Part shown: in pieces, positions 26,656-35,886 of the stretch
Layout: each line of letters begins with the position of its first letter
Numbering within the stretch: position 1 is the first letter of the stretch
From: Streptomyces bicolor
GTDB lineage: Bacteria; Actinomycetota; Actinomycetes; Streptomycetales; Streptomycetaceae
Assembly (NCBI RefSeq): GCF_000719285.1
Contig: NZ_JOFS01000009.1
Location: forward strand, 124,001 to 188,000
Direction of reading: 5' to 3'
DNA length: 64,000 nucleotides
Made by a program: the position numbers and the translations under genes
Notes under the pieces: generated by a model
What the model was told of the DNA's origin: nothing
Databases searched by the model: none
The model's input: the letters and a program-made list of their open reading frames with translations, nothing else

Positions 26656-26748
26656 CCCTCCGGGTCCACACGTCACGCCGCCGGTCACGACCTTTCAGCG
26701 GATCCGGCGTTGAGGACGGGGCGACTCCGTCCCGGGGCCCAGTGTCCG
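26656..26748. other. Spacer with partial family A repeat
   Basis: Bases around 26697-26740 (CGGATCCGGCGTTGAGGACG, then GCGACTCCGTCCCGGGGC) resemble the left end of the family A repeat. Together with the next two entries this makes 688 bp without a supported gene. Confidence 0.45.
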
Positions 26749-27178
26749 GTGTCCGAGGCCGAGGCCACACCACCCCCCAGCCCCCACCCACCCGCGGGGG
26801 GTGTCTTCGTCGGGTGGCGGTGCTTTCTCGGTGTCGGCCAGTGTCTTTGAGCGGGTCGGGTGTTCGAGGCCGAGGCCACACCGTTCCTAGCTTCCGCCCG
26901 CCCGCGAGGGGTGTCTTCGTCGGGTGGCGGTGCTTTCTCGGCGTCGGCCAGTGTCTTTGAGCGGGTCGGGTGTCCGAGGCCGAAACCACGCCACCCCCCA
27001 GCCCCACCCACCCGCAGGGGGTGTCTTCTTCGGGTGGCGGCGCCTTCTCGGTGTTGGGCAGTGTTTTTCAGTGGGTCGGGTGTCGAGGCCGAAACCACAC
27101 CACCCCCCAGCCCCCACCCACCCGCAGGGGGCGTCTTCCTCGGGCGGCGGCGACTTTTCGGCGCCGGGCCGTATCTCT
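26749..27178. repeat. Tandem repeat, four imperfect copies of about 110 bp
   Basis: Copies begin at 26749, 26860, 26970 and 27080, each starting GTGTCCGAGGCCGA or a close variant, then CACCCACCCGC, GGTGTCTTC, CGGGTGGCGG, TTTCTCGG and CAGTGTCTTTGAGCGGGTCG. Spacing is 111, 110 and 110 bp. Open frames crossing it are by-products of the repeat and show no family similarity. Confidence 0.85.
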
Positions 27179-27330
27179 CAGCCCGTCTGGGGGTGCCCCC
27201 TCTGGGGGAGTTTGAGGACGAGGCCCTTTCGGGGCCGAAGCGGGGGTCTGGGGGCGGCAGCCCCCAGAGGGGCCGGGGTCGAAGGGGCAGCGTCCCTGGG
27301 GGATGGGACGGGTAGGGCCGGCGGGGGCGA
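27179..27330. repeat. Dispersed intergenic repeat, family A (third copy)
   Basis: Begins CAGCCCGTC, carries an inserted GGGGGTGCCCCCTCTGGGGG hairpin, then the usual GACGAGGCCCTTTCGGGGCC and GGGGGCGGCAGCCCCC blocks, ending near GGGACGGGTAGGGCCGGCGG. It abuts the HD-domain gene. Confidence 0.75.
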
Positions 27331-27342
27331 GACACTGGACCG

Positions 27343-27807
27343 GTGACCGAGACACCCCGAACCCAGCTGTCCCTCGCCGCCGTGGAGGCCATCGCCCGCG
27401 CCGCCCACGAGGGCCAGACCGACAAGGCCGGACGCCCCTACACCGAGCACCTGAGGGCCGTGGCCGACGGCGTACGCACCCGCGGCGGCGACCCCGAACA
27501 GATCGCCGCAGCCTGGCTCCACGACGCCGTCGAAGACGACGCGCTCGACGAACGATGGCTCGCAGAGGCCCCCCTGAGCCCCCGCACGAAGGCCATCGTG
27601 CTCGCGCTCACCAAGCGCGACGGAGAATCCCCCGAGTCGTACGCACAGCGCATCCTCGCCACCGACGGCGCGCTCCTGGTCAAGCAGTCCGACCTGGCGC
27701 ACAACGCGGACCCCACACGCCTCGCGCTCCTCGACGAGGCGACCCGGAAACGACTGACCGAGAAGTACGCAAAGATGCGCGCACTTCTCGGTCTGGCCGG
27801 CGAGTGA
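27343..27807 (+). CDS. HD-domain phosphohydrolase (RelA/SpoT- or MESH1-like)
   Basis: A 154-residue protein with a compact HD fold: His in RPYTEHLRAVAD, the HD pair in WLHDAVEDD and a further Asp in KQSDLAHNAD. This pattern matches small stand-alone HD proteins related to the hydrolase half of RelA/SpoT. It could degrade a nucleotide such as (p)ppGpp, but no synthetase domain is present and substrate is not proved. The GTG start at 27343 is four codons before similarity begins. Confidence 0.78.
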   Translation: MTETPRTQLSLAAVEAIARAAHEGQTDKAGRPYTEHLRAVADGVRTRGGDPEQIAAAWLHDAVEDDALDERWLAEAPLSPRTKAIVLALTKRDGESPESYAQRILATDGALLVKQSDLAHNADPTRLALLDEATRKRLTEKYAKMRALLGLAGE

Positions 27808-27837
27808 CGTCCCACAGAAGGAACCGGGGCATTCCGG

Positions 27838-29040
27838 TCAGGCGTTGACCTTCTCCCGAGCGGCCGCACCCTCACGCTTCTCGCGCTCACGCGCCAGCTG
27901 CGCCGCATCCCGCTTGAACGCCCACTCCATCTTGGGCTCCATCGCGAACCGGAACACCCGCTGCACCGGCTTGGTGCACAGCAGGGTGACACCGATCGCC
28001 GCGCAGACGGTGACGAAGATCTCGCCCAGCGGGCGCTGCAGCCACGCGTGGTCGAACCAGCCCTGGTAGTCACCGGCCTTCACGACGAAGCCGTGCAGCA
28101 GATAGCCGTACAGCGTGCCCGCGCCCAGTGCCGTGAACCACATGTGGCGGCGCGGCACCCAGGCGAAGAAGCAGGCCGTCAGCAGCAGCGAGCAGCCGAA
28201 CATCGCCAGCACCATCACCGGCCCGCTCCACCACGGCGCGGCCAGCTCCTGCGCGGCGTCACGGTGGTAGAACCACGCGGTGTTCATGCGCGGCACGGCC
28301 CACCATCCGAAGGCCAGCGCCACCGCGAACACCGGCACGGACAGGATCCGCACCGTACGCGTGCGCACCATGTGGAAGTGCTCGGGCTTCATGATCAGAC
28401 CCAGCACGAAGTACGGCAGGAACTGCAGCACCCGCTGCAGGTCCAGGTCGTCGCCGATCTCCGGGGTGACCGTCGCCGCCATGGCGAGGCCGAGCGCGAC
28501 GGGCAGCGGCCAGCGCACCATCTTCCAGATGGGGGTGGTCATCCGCCAGATGAACAGCGCGCACAGGAACCAGGTCAGATACCACGGGTCCAGGAGACTG
28601 ATCTCCTGGCTCGGGTCCTCGTCGATCCAGCGCTTGAAGAGCGGATACGCCGTCTCGAAGACGATGTACGGCACGGCGACGCCGGTGATCAGCCGCTTGA
28701 GCCGACTGGGAGTCGCGTCGAAACTGCGCGAGAAGAAGCCGGAGATGATGATGAACGCCGGCATGTGGAAGGTGTACACGACGGTGTACACGCCCTCCAG
28801 GATCCGGCTGTCGCCCTTGATGGGCTCCCAGGCGTGTCCTATCGCGACCAGTACGATCGCCAGGTACTTGGCGTTGTCGAAGAACGCGTCGCGCTGCTTG
28901 GCACCGCTGGACGCGGGTCTGTTGTCCGCCTGAGCCTGCCGGCTCTGCGGTGAGCGCGGACTCGGCACGCCGTCCGCCGACGACTGTGCCGGGGGAAGGG
29001 GCGCTCTGTTGTGGCCGTGCGGGCGCAGCGAGTTCGTCAC
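27838..29040 (-). CDS. Acyltransferase 3 family membrane protein
   Basis: A 400-residue integral membrane protein with about ten hydrophobic segments after a Pro/Ser-rich cytoplasmic N-terminus of ~50 residues. The acyltransferase-3 signature is seen in RDAFFDNAKYLAIVLVAIGH (His near the end of the first helix) and the FHMPAFIIISGFFSR segment. It probably moves an acyl group onto a sugar or envelope component. GTG 29040 has a strong GGGAGG site five bases upstream, which decides against the ATG at 29091. Confidence 0.85.
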   Translation of the reverse strand: MTNSLRPHGHNRAPLPPAQSSADGVPSPRSPQSRQAQADNRPASSGAKQRDAFFDNAKYLAIVLVAIGHAWEPIKGDSRILEGVYTVVYTFHMPAFIIISGFFSRSFDATPSRLKRLITGVAVPYIVFETAYPLFKRWIDEDPSQEISLLDPWYLTWFLCALFIWRMTTPIWKMVRWPLPVALGLAMAATVTPEIGDDLDLQRVLQFLPYFVLGLIMKPEHFHMVRTRTVRILSVPVFAVALAFGWWAVPRMNTAWFYHRDAAQELAAPWWSGPVMVLAMFGCSLLLTACFFAWVPRRHMWFTALGAGTLYGYLLHGFVVKAGDYQGWFDHAWLQRPLGEIFVTVCAAIGVTLLCTKPVQRVFRFAMEPKMEWAFKRDAAQLAREREKREGAAAREKVNA

Positions 29041-29590
29041 AGACCCTCCCGCCGGAATCCGGGGGAGTCGATCCGGGACCTCGCTGCGCATACGGGGGAC
29101 GAGACAGCGTGGAACATCTGAGGCACCCTAGCGTTGTCTGTGTGATTTCGTAAAACCCCCGAGGTTGTTCGTGGTTATTGCGCTCGATGACGCGTGTACA
29201 ACGAACATGCACCTGTCGGCCACCTGTTGGCCACCCGTCTTGTCCGGATTCATCCTGACTAAAAGGTGCATATGACCAGGAGTTGCCTGCGGCGCAATGA
29301 TCATTGAATGATCACCACGTCAAGAATTCGAAATGCCCGCGAACACGTTGTGTGCCGATGGAAACGATCTCGCCGAATTCCCTGTGCGGGTGTCCGGTCG
29401 AAAAGCAGTACGGGCACAAGACGCAAGGTCCGGAGCGCTCGCGACCCGCACAGATCCGGCACAGGTGTGGCGAACGAAACGTCACGTGCCGCATAGCGGG
29501 GCCCGGTTGGTGGCACGATGGTTCTGGCGGGGGTGCGCGGGGTCGCGTCCCCGGGCCGGGAGAGCGGACCGACCGAGGGTGTGATCTGTT
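29041..29590. other. 550-bp intergenic region, partly AT-richer
   Basis: No open frame with third-position GC bias is seen on either strand. It contains the promoter region of the acyltransferase gene, a 17-bp inverted repeat (29298-29314) and patches less GC-rich than the surroundings (about 29260-29345). Confidence 0.45.
29298..29314. promoter_or_regulatory. Inverted repeat, operator candidate
   Basis: TGATCATT-G-AATGATCA, a perfect 8-bp inverted repeat around one base. It lies about 260 bp from the acyltransferase start and 277 bp from the small membrane protein start. The regulator is unknown. Confidence 0.35.
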
Positions 29591-29785
29591 GTGGCCATTT
29601 CGCTGTCAGTGGTGCTGCTGTTGGCGATCGTCTTGGTGGTGCTGATCCGTGGCGGATCCCTGAAGGCCGGCCCCGCCGTAGTCGCCGTGCTGTTCGGCTT
29701 CTTCCTGGCCTCGACCGGGATGGCCGACGACATCCAGCGGTTCCTCAACTCGATAGCCGAGACCATCAACTCGATCCAGTTCTAG
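29591..29785 (+). CDS. Small membrane protein of unknown function
   Basis: A 64-residue product with two hydrophobic helices (residues ~3-20 and ~27-45) separated by RGGSLKAGP, and a short amphipathic C-terminal tail. The third codon positions are GC-rich, supporting real coding. GTG 29591 follows a GAGGGTG site. It lies 91 bp before the membrane kinase gene and may be co-transcribed. I do not recognise a family. Confidence 0.65.
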   Translation: MAISLSVVLLLAIVLVVLIRGGSLKAGPAVVAVLFGFFLASTGMADDIQRFLNSIAETINSIQF

Positions 29786-29875
29786 GGTCCGTGGGGCCGC
29801 CCGGAAGGGTACGGATACCCTCGTTCGTGATCGTCGAACGTACGAAACGACGGTGCGGAACGGGGGACGTACGGG

Positions 29876-32008
29876 ATGGCGCTGCGCGAGACCGACCCGG
29901 CGGAAGTGGGCGGCTACCGGATCGAGGACCGCCTCGGCTCCGGTGGCATGGGCGTGGTGTACCTGGCCCGTTCCGCCTCCGGCCGCCGTCTCGCCCTCAA
30001 GGTCGTGCACGCGCAGTACGCCGACGACGACGAGTTCCGCATCCGCTTCCGCCGCGAGGTGGCCGCCGCCCGCCAGGTCAGTGGTGCCTTCACGGCCCCC
30101 GTCGTGGACGCGGACGCCGACGCGCCGCGCCCCTGGATGGCCACGCTCTACATCCCCGGCGAGGACCTCGGCACCCATGTCCGCCGCCACGGCCCGCTGC
30201 CGCTGCCGAAGTTGCGCGAACTCGCCGCAGGGCTCTCGGAGGCGCTGCGCGACATCCACCGCGCCGGAATGATCCACCGGGACCTGAAACCGGCCAATGT
30301 GATGCTCGCCGAGGACGGCCCCCGCGTCATCGACTTCGGCATCTCCCGCGCCGCCGAGTTCGCGGCCTCCGACGTCCTCACCCAGACCGGCCGCGTGATG
30401 GGCACCCCGCCCTACATGTCCCCCGAGCAGTTCTCCTCGCCGCAGGAAGTGGGCCCCGCCGCCGACGTCTTCTCCCTCGGCTCGGTCCTCGCCTACGCCG
30501 CCACCGGCCGCGGCCCCTTCGACAGCCCGAGCCCCTACGAGACGGCCCTACGGGTCGTCGACGGCGATGCGGAACTCGACGGCGTACCGGACGAATTGCT
30601 CCCTTTCATCCGCCTGTGCCTGGAAAAGCATCCGAAGTCCCGCCCCACCACCACCGAACTCCTCACGCTCCTGCGTGACGGCCGCCTGCCCGACCCACGC
30701 CCCGAACCCGGCCCCGCGACCACCCCGGACGAGCCGTCCGCCCCACGCCGGCGGCGCCGCAGCCGACTCCTCCTCGTCTCCGCCCTGAGCGCCCTGCTGC
30801 TGGCCGCCGCGACCACCGTCACCGTCGTGGCGGTCAACGCCGAGCCGACCCCGGCCGCGCGCGACCTCCCCGCCGGCTGGCGTGCCTGGCAGGCCAAGGA
30901 CACCCACGACCCCGAGGGCTTCGCCGGGGGCTCCTTCACGAACTGTGCCGTCGCCGACGGCGGCCTCATCTGCGCGGGCGACGACGTCAAGGCGGCACGC
31001 TTCGAGCTCGCCACCGGCAGGGTCGCCTGGAGCAGCCCCGTGGATCCCACCCCGGACGAGACGGGCAGCTCCGAGGGCGAGGTGCTCGGCACCAACGAGG
31101 ACCGGGTCTACGTCTACGAGAACAACGAGGTCCCGAACAAGAACGAACCCGGCTCGATGATCTACGACTACTCGATCCAGGGCCTCGACGCCCGCTCCGG
31201 CTCGGTCCTGTGGTCCCGGCGCGTATGGCACGGCACGGAGGCGAGCGCCCCCAGCATTGGCCCGGGCGGCGCCCAGTCGAACGTCGGCGTCGTCCCGCAG
31301 GGCGTCCTGAGCGCGGACCCGGTCAAGTCGATGTCGTACACGCTGCTCGACGCCGCCACCGGCAAGCCGCGCTGGCGGCGTTCCCTGCCCAAAGCCGACA
31401 TCTGCGACCTGCGTGCCGTCGCCGGGAACGGCTACCTCCTGTGCTCCGACGCCGGGGGCGAGCGGGCCAGGGTCATCCGTATCGACCCCGCCACCGGCGC
31501 ACCTCGCTGGACGGTCGGCGTGTCCGGCTCGCTGACGCTGGTGGGGCAGGCCGACGGCCGCCTGCTGTTCGTCGACGACAGCACCGCCGCCTACGGCTCC
31601 CTCACCGCGATCGACGTCGCCGACCACACCAAGCACACCGTGCGCCTGGCCCGCCCGGTGGCCGCCGGCGGCACAGGTACCGTCAGCGACGGCACGGTCT
31701 TCTTCACCACCTCCAGCGGACGCGTCCAGGCGGTGGACCCCCGCACCGGCCGCCGCCTCTGGGACACCCGCTCCTCCGTCGAGTCCCCCGGCCCCCCGCT
31801 CGCCTTCGGCGCGTACGTCATCATCGCCTCGCCCGGCGGCCGCCTGGCCGCCCTGGACCGCGACACCGGCAGGGAACGCGACGCCCGCCCCAGCCCCGGC
31901 GGCGACGCCGCGGCCGGCAGCGGCCTCCCCATCACCCGCTCCGGCGACGCCCTCTACGTCCCCTACGGCGTGCGCTCCGTCTACTCCGTGGACGCGGCCA
32001 ACCTCTAG
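29876..32008 (+). CDS. Membrane serine/threonine protein kinase with PQQ-type beta-propeller
   Basis: A 710-residue protein. The kinase domain (14-270) has GSGGMGVVYLA, the Lys in ALKVV, HRDLKPANVML, DFGIS and SPEQ. A Pro-rich stretch and basic RRRRRSR lead into one transmembrane helix (~297-320). The outer part (~335-710) has repeated PQQ/WD-like blades (LDARSGSVLW, LDAATGKPRW, IDPATGAPRW, VDPRTGRRLW, LDRDTGRE), a probable ligand-sensing propeller. Starts at ATG 29876. A terminator follows. Confidence 0.9.
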   Translation: MALRETDPAEVGGYRIEDRLGSGGMGVVYLARSASGRRLALKVVHAQYADDDEFRIRFRREVAAARQVSGAFTAPVVDADADAPRPWMATLYIPGEDLGTHVRRHGPLPLPKLRELAAGLSEALRDIHRAGMIHRDLKPANVMLAEDGPRVIDFGISRAAEFAASDVLTQTGRVMGTPPYMSPEQFSSPQEVGPAADVFSLGSVLAYAATGRGPFDSPSPYETALRVVDGDAELDGVPDELLPFIRLCLEKHPKSRPTTTELLTLLRDGRLPDPRPEPGPATTPDEPSAPRRRRRSRLLLVSALSALLLAAATTVTVVAVNAEPTPAARDLPAGWRAWQAKDTHDPEGFAGGSFTNCAVADGGLICAGDDVKAARFELATGRVAWSSPVDPTPDETGSSEGEVLGTNEDRVYVYENNEVPNKNEPGSMIYDYSIQGLDARSGSVLWSRRVWHGTEASAPSIGPGGAQSNVGVVPQGVLSADPVKSMSYTLLDAATGKPRWRRSLPKADICDLRAVAGNGYLLCSDAGGERARVIRIDPATGAPRWTVGVSGSLTLVGQADGRLLFVDDSTAAYGSLTAIDVADHTKHTVRLARPVAAGGTGTVSDGTVFFTTSSGRVQAVDPRTGRRLWDTRSSVESPGPPLAFGAYVIIASPGGRLAALDRDTGRERDARPSPGGDAAAGSGLPITRSGDALYVPYGVRSVYSVDAANL

Positions 32009-32049
32009 ACCAGGCGCGTGCGCGTCTCGGGACACGCGGCCGGACATGC

Positions 32050-32080
32050 GAAGGGCCCGGTTCACGGAACCGGGCCCTTC
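32050..32080. terminator. Terminator between kinase gene and tRNA-Gly
   Basis: A perfect 14-bp stem (32050-32063 with 32067-32080) and 3-base loop; it can serve the kinase gene on the plus strand and the tRNA gene on the minus strand. Confidence 0.85.
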
Positions 32081-32090
32081 GGCATACAGA

Positions 32091-32160
32091 GCGGGCGACG
32101 GGAATCGAACCCGCGTAGCTAGTTTGGAAGACTAGGGCTCTACCATTGAGCTACGCCCGC
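32091..32160 (-). tRNA. tRNA-Gly (anticodon TCC)
   Basis: On the minus strand a full cloverleaf: acceptor GCGGGCG with CGCCCGC, D arm GCTCAATGGTAGAGC, anticodon loop CTTCCAA giving TCC, and T loop TTCGATT. CCA is not encoded. Confidence 0.95.
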
Positions 32161-32292
32161 ACAGCGACACGCCGCAGGTCAGGTGACCGCGGCACTGCAG
32201 GCATCGTAGCGGGTCGGGCCCCCTCGGCGCACACCCCGTAAATGCGGCCGCCCCACTGCCTGCGGCCATGTACCCTACGTGTCGCACCAGCA

Positions 32293-32369
32293 CGGGGTGT
32301 GGCGCAGCTTGGTAGCGCGTCCGCTTTGGGAGCGGAAGGCCGTGGGTTCAAATCCCGCCACCCCGACCA
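32293..32369 (+). tRNA. tRNA-Pro (anticodon TGG)
   Basis: A full cloverleaf: acceptor CGGGGTG with CACCCCG, D arm GCGCAGCTTGGTAGCGC, anticodon loop TTTGGGA giving TGG, and T loop TTCAAAT. A 3' CCA (32367-32369) is encoded. Confidence 0.95.
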
Positions 32370-32580
32370 CGACCGGTCACCACCGGCCATCATGTGCGAC
32401 GACCTCGGGTGATCGTGTCCCTTGATCGCCTTTGAGGGCGTGTGGCCGCTGCCGTTACTATGCAAGCTGCACGCCCGTGTGTCTCTCCGTACGAAGTCAC
32501 GAAGTCCTCCGGGCGGCGAATCCGCCGGACCAGTCTGGCTCCGGCAGAAACCAAGAAGTCAGCCACAAGGAGACCGAACC

Positions 32581-33975
32581 GTGAAGAGCGCCGTGGAGAC
32601 CCTGAACCCGACCCGGGTTCGGCTCACTGTCGAGGTGCCCTTCGAGGAGCTCAAGGACAGCCTCGACGCGGCGTACAAGAAGATCAACCAGCAGGTCACG
32701 GTGAAGGGCTTCCGGAAGGGCAAGATCCCGGCGCGCGTCATCGACCAGCGGTTCGGCCGCGGTGCGGTCCTGGAGGAGGCGGTCAACGACGCGCTTCCGA
32801 AGTTCTACACCGAGGCGGTCAACGAGGCCGAGCTCTCCGTCCTGGGCCAGCCCGAGGTCGACATCACCGAGCTGAAGGACGGCGAGACGCTGAACTTCAC
32901 CGCCGAGGTCGACGTCCGCCCGGCCATCGAGATCCCGGACTACTCCGGCATCGAGGTCGAGGTCGACGCCGTGGAGGTGACCGACGAGGACATCGAGAAG
33001 TCGGTCGAGCAGCTCCGCGAGCGCTTCGCCTCCACCTCCCCGGTCGAGCGTGCCGCCGAGGACGGCGATGTCGTCACCATCGACCTGGAGGCCAAGGTCG
33101 ACGGCGAGGTCCTCGAGGACGGCGTCGCGAACGGCGTCTCGTACACCATCGGCTCCGGCGAGCTGCTGGACGGCATCGACGACGCCGTGAAGGGCCTGGA
33201 GGCCGGGGCTGAGGCCACCTTCACCTCCGAGCTCAAGGGCGGCTCGGCGGCCGGCAAGGAGGCCGAGGTCACCGTCAAGGTCACCCAGGTCGCCGCGCGC
33301 GAACTGCCCGAGCTGGACGACGACTTCGCGCAGCTCGCCTCCGAGTTCGACACCCTCGACGAGCTCAAGGCCGACAGCCGCAAGCGCCTCGAGAACATGA
33401 AGCAGTTCGACCAGGCCACGCAGGCCCAGGAGCGCGTCCTGGAGAAGCTGCTGGAGCTCGTCGAGGTGCCCGTCCCCGAGAAGCTGCTCGAGGACGAGAT
33501 CAACACCCGTAAGCACAACCTCGAGCACCACCAGCTCGGCCAGATGGGCCTCACCCTCGACAAGTACCTGGAGATCCAGGGCAAGAGCGCCGAGGAGTTC
33601 GAGACCGAGACCCGCGAGGCCGCGGTCAAGGGCATCAAGACCCAGTTCGTGCTCGACGAGCTCGTCAAGCAGGAGAAGCTGAACGTCAACCAGGAGGAGC
33701 TCACCGAGCACCTCATGCGCCGCGCCGCCTCCTCCGGCATGTCCCCCGACCAGTTCGCCCAGGCGGTCGTCGAGGGCGGCCAGGTTCCGCTCCTGGTCGG
33801 CGAGGTCGCCCGCGGCAAGGCCCTGGCCGTCGTGGTCGAGAAGGCCGTGGTCAAGGACACCAACGGCGAGATCATCGACCTGGAGGACGAGGACGAGATC
33901 GAGGCCGCCGTGGAGACGGTGGAGGCCGCCGAGGGCACCGCCGACGAGGCCGCCGAGGAGAAGTCCGAGGGCTGA
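32581..33975 (+). CDS. tig: Trigger factor (ribosome-associated chaperone and prolyl isomerase)
   Basis: A 464-residue chaperone that binds the ribosome exit and nascent chains. The ribosome-binding signature is [12 protein letters not shown] at residues ~42-53; the FKBP-type domain covers ~160-245 ([17 protein letters not shown]) and the C-terminal chaperone arms follow, ending in an acidic tail rich in Glu and Ala. GTG 32581 follows AAGGAG. It leads the protein-quality block tig-clpP1-clpP2-clpX, but a terminator separates it from clpP1. Confidence 0.96.
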   Translation: MKSAVETLNPTRVRLTVEVPFEELKDSLDAAYKKINQQVTVKGFRKGKIPARVIDQRFGRGAVLEEAVNDALPKFYTEAVNEAELSVLGQPEVDITELKDGETLNFTAEVDVRPAIEIPDYSGIEVEVDAVEVTDEDIEKSVEQLRERFASTSPVERAAEDGDVVTIDLEAKVDGEVLEDGVANGVSYTIGSGELLDGIDDAVKGLEAGAEATFTSELKGGSAAGKEAEVTVKVTQVAARELPELDDDFAQLASEFDTLDELKADSRKRLENMKQFDQATQAQERVLEKLLELVEVPVPEKLLEDEINTRKHNLEHHQLGQMGLTLDKYLEIQGKSAEEFETETREAAVKGIKTQFVLDELVKQEKLNVNQEELTEHLMRRAASSGMSPDQFAQAVVEGGQVPLLVGEVARGKALAVVVEKAVVKDTNGEIIDLEDEDEIEAAVETVEAAEGTADEAAEEKSEG

Positions 33976-34000
33976 GCCCACGGCACCGAGTAACTCGTAG

Positions 34001-34035
34001 GAAGGGCCCTGGGGAGCACAATCCCCGGGCCCTTC
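34001..34035 (+). terminator. Terminator after tig
   Basis: Stem GAAGGGCCC(T)GGGGA with TCCCCGGGCCCTTC, one bulged base, loop GCACAA, followed by TTCC. Confidence 0.8.
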
Positions 34036-34053
34036 TTCCGTACGGCCGTGCAG

Positions 34054-34136
34054 CGTCCCCAAAGGGGCGCGGGGCTGTATCGATGTGCGGCTCCGCCGCG
34101 CGGGCGCGACCAGCCACAATCAGCCCGCAGCCGCCC
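34054..34136. repeat. Dispersed intergenic repeat, family B (reverse copy)
   Basis: Contains CCCCAAAGGGGCGCGGGGCT, CGGCTCCGCCGCG, GGGCGCGACCAGCCACA and CCCGCAGCCGCC, the reverse complement of the unit at 6088-6165. Confidence 0.7.
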
Positions 34137-34193
34137 ACTGCCCGCGGAGCTACGGCGAGGGACGCGGCCCACTCTGCGGAGCGCACCGCGCTA

Positions 34194-34207
34194 CGCCCCC
34201 GGCGAAC
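34194..34207. promoter_or_regulatory. ClgR-box-like site upstream of clpP1
   Basis: On the minus strand the bases read GTTCGC, five bases (CGGGG), GCG. That matches the operator described for ClgR, the activator of Streptomyces clp and lon genes. It lies 131 bp before the clpP1 start. Recalled motif; not tested. Confidence 0.5.
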
Positions 34208-34337
34208 ACCCGGGGAACCGGGATGGCACCGCCCAGCCTGCGCGTTAGGGTCCATGAGTATGAGGGCAGGGGAGCCTCCGTTGCCCACAGAAGACGTAAG
34301 ACGGCCCGGCGCCGTCGTAAGACGAGCAGGTGGATAC

Positions 34338-34955
34338 GTGACGAATCTGATGCCCTCCGCCGCCGGCGAGCCTTCCATCGGCGGTGGCCTCGGCGACCAT
34401 GTCTACAACCGGCTGCTCAACGAGCGGATCATCTTCCTCGGCCAGCCGGTCGACGACGACATCGCGAACAAGATCACCGCGCAGCTGCTGCTCCTTGCCG
34501 CTGACCCGGACAAGGACATCTACCTCTACATCAACAGCCCCGGCGGCTCGATCACGGCCGGTATGGCGATCTACGACACCATGCAGTACATCAAGAACGA
34601 CGTGGTGACGATCGCCATGGGCCTCGCCGCCTCCATGGGCCAGTTCCTGCTCAGCGCGGGCACCCCCGGCAAGCGCTTCGCGCTGCCGAACGCCGAGATC
34701 CTGATCCACCAGCCCTCCGCGGGCCTGGCCGGCTCGGCCTCCGACATCAAGATCCACGCCGAGCGGCTGCTGCACACCAAGAAGCGCATGGCCGAGCTCA
34801 CCTCGCAGCACACCGGCCAGTCGGTCGAGCAGATCACCCGCGACTCGGACCGCGACCGCTGGTTCGACGCGTTCGAGGCCAAGGAGTACGGCCTCATCGA
34901 CGACGTGATCGCCACGGCCGCCGGCATGCCGGGCGGCGGCGGCACCGGGGCCTGA
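34338..34955 (+). CDS. clpP1: ATP-dependent Clp protease proteolytic subunit 1
   Basis: About 205 residues. The serine protease fold has [19 protein letters not shown], catalytic Ser in [14 protein letters not shown], catalytic His in ILIHQPSAG and Asp in the [10 protein letters not shown] region. With ClpP2 it probably makes the mixed barrel fed by ClpX or ClpC. GTG 34338 has AGGTGG upstream; an ATG at 34254 would add 28 residues and is the alternative. Confidence 0.95.
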   Translation: MTNLMPSAAGEPSIGGGLGDHVYNRLLNERIIFLGQPVDDDIANKITAQLLLLAADPDKDIYLYINSPGGSITAGMAIYDTMQYIKNDVVTIAMGLAASMGQFLLSAGTPGKRFALPNAEILIHQPSAGLAGSASDIKIHAERLLHTKKRMAELTSQHTGQSVEQITRDSDRDRWFDAFEAKEYGLIDDVIATAAGMPGGGGTGA

Positions 34956-35025
34956 GCCCCAGCAGGGGGCGCACGGCCCCCAGCACAGCCCCCAGCCGAC
35001 CGCCTCAGCCCCTAGGAGACAGACA

Positions 35026-35706
35026 GTGAACGACTTCCCCGGCAGCGGCCTGTACGACCGCGCACGCGCCGAGAGCACGGTGCCCGTCGCCGAGTCCCGG
35101 TACGTCATCCCCCGCTTCGTCGAGCGCACCTCGCAGGGCATCCGCGAGTACGACCCGTACGCGAAGCTCTTCGAGGAGCGCGTGATCTTCCTCGGTGTGC
35201 AGATCGACGACGCCTCCGCCAACGACGTCATGGCGCAGCTGCTGTGCCTGGAGTCGATGGACCCGGACCGGGACATCTCGGTCTACATCAACAGCCCGGG
35301 CGGCTCCTTCACCGCGCTCACGGCGATCTACGACACGATGCAGTTCGTGAAGCCGGACATTCAGACGGTCTGCATGGGCCAGGCGGCCTCCGCCGCCGCC
35401 GTCCTGCTGGCCGCCGGCACGCCCGGCAAGCGCATGGCGCTGCCCAACGCGCGCGTGCTGATCCACCAGCCGTACAGCGAGACCGGCCGCGGTCAGGTCT
35501 CCGACCTGGAGATCGCCGCCAACGAGATCCTCCGGATGCGCTCGCAGCTGGAGGAGATGCTGGCCAAGCACTCCACCACGCCGATCGAGAAGATCCGCGA
35601 GGACATCGAGCGCGACAAGATCCTCACGGCCGAGGACGCGCTGTCGTACGGGCTGATCGACCAGATCATCTCCACGCGGAAGATGAACAACGCCGACGTT
35701 CGCTGA
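35026..35706 (+). CDS. clpP2: ATP-dependent Clp protease proteolytic subunit 2
   Basis: A 226-residue subunit, with [19 protein letters not shown], catalytic Ser in [15 protein letters not shown] and His in [12 protein letters not shown] 35026 is preceded by TAGGAGA. It is 70 bp downstream of clpP1, in the same operon, and provides the second ring type of the protease. Confidence 0.96.
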   Translation: MNDFPGSGLYDRARAESTVPVAESRYVIPRFVERTSQGIREYDPYAKLFEERVIFLGVQIDDASANDVMAQLLCLESMDPDRDISVYINSPGGSFTALTAIYDTMQFVKPDIQTVCMGQAASAAAVLLAAGTPGKRMALPNARVLIHQPYSETGRGQVSDLEIAANEILRMRSQLEEMLAKHSTTPIEKIREDIERDKILTAEDALSYGLIDQIISTRKMNNADVR

Positions 35707-35886
35707 CGCGGACCCGGTATTGTCTGCTGCCCCTTGGCACGGTTTGGGACGGTGCACGTCAAAGTGAACCGCGCCAAGGGGGGCCCGAACGGGGGGCTCG
35801 GCAAGGTACCGTCGGACATAAGGCAGCACCAGGAGCCGCTGGATACGAAACGTCCAGTCGTCTCCCAGGCGAAGGGGAAGCACACC

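Noticed and set aside
26749..27178. CRISPR array
   Set aside because: Unit length is 110 bp with no short repeat-spacer alternation, no unique spacers and no cas genes.
26591..27425. Open frames through the tandem repeat
   Set aside because: Their repetitive Pro/Arg-rich translations simply follow the 110-bp DNA repeat in several frames.
29301..29645. Several 60-110-codon frames in the region before the small membrane protein
   Set aside because: Frames on both strands overlap, lack codon bias and ribosome sites.
32091..32369. tRNA genes as attachment sites of an integrated element
   Set aside because: No partial tRNA copy, integrase or foreign cargo is seen nearby.
32497..34172. Long minus-strand open frames opposite tig
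   Set aside because: They are Leu/Asp- or Ser-rich mirror frames caused by GC-rich third positions; tig on the plus strand has full family similarity.
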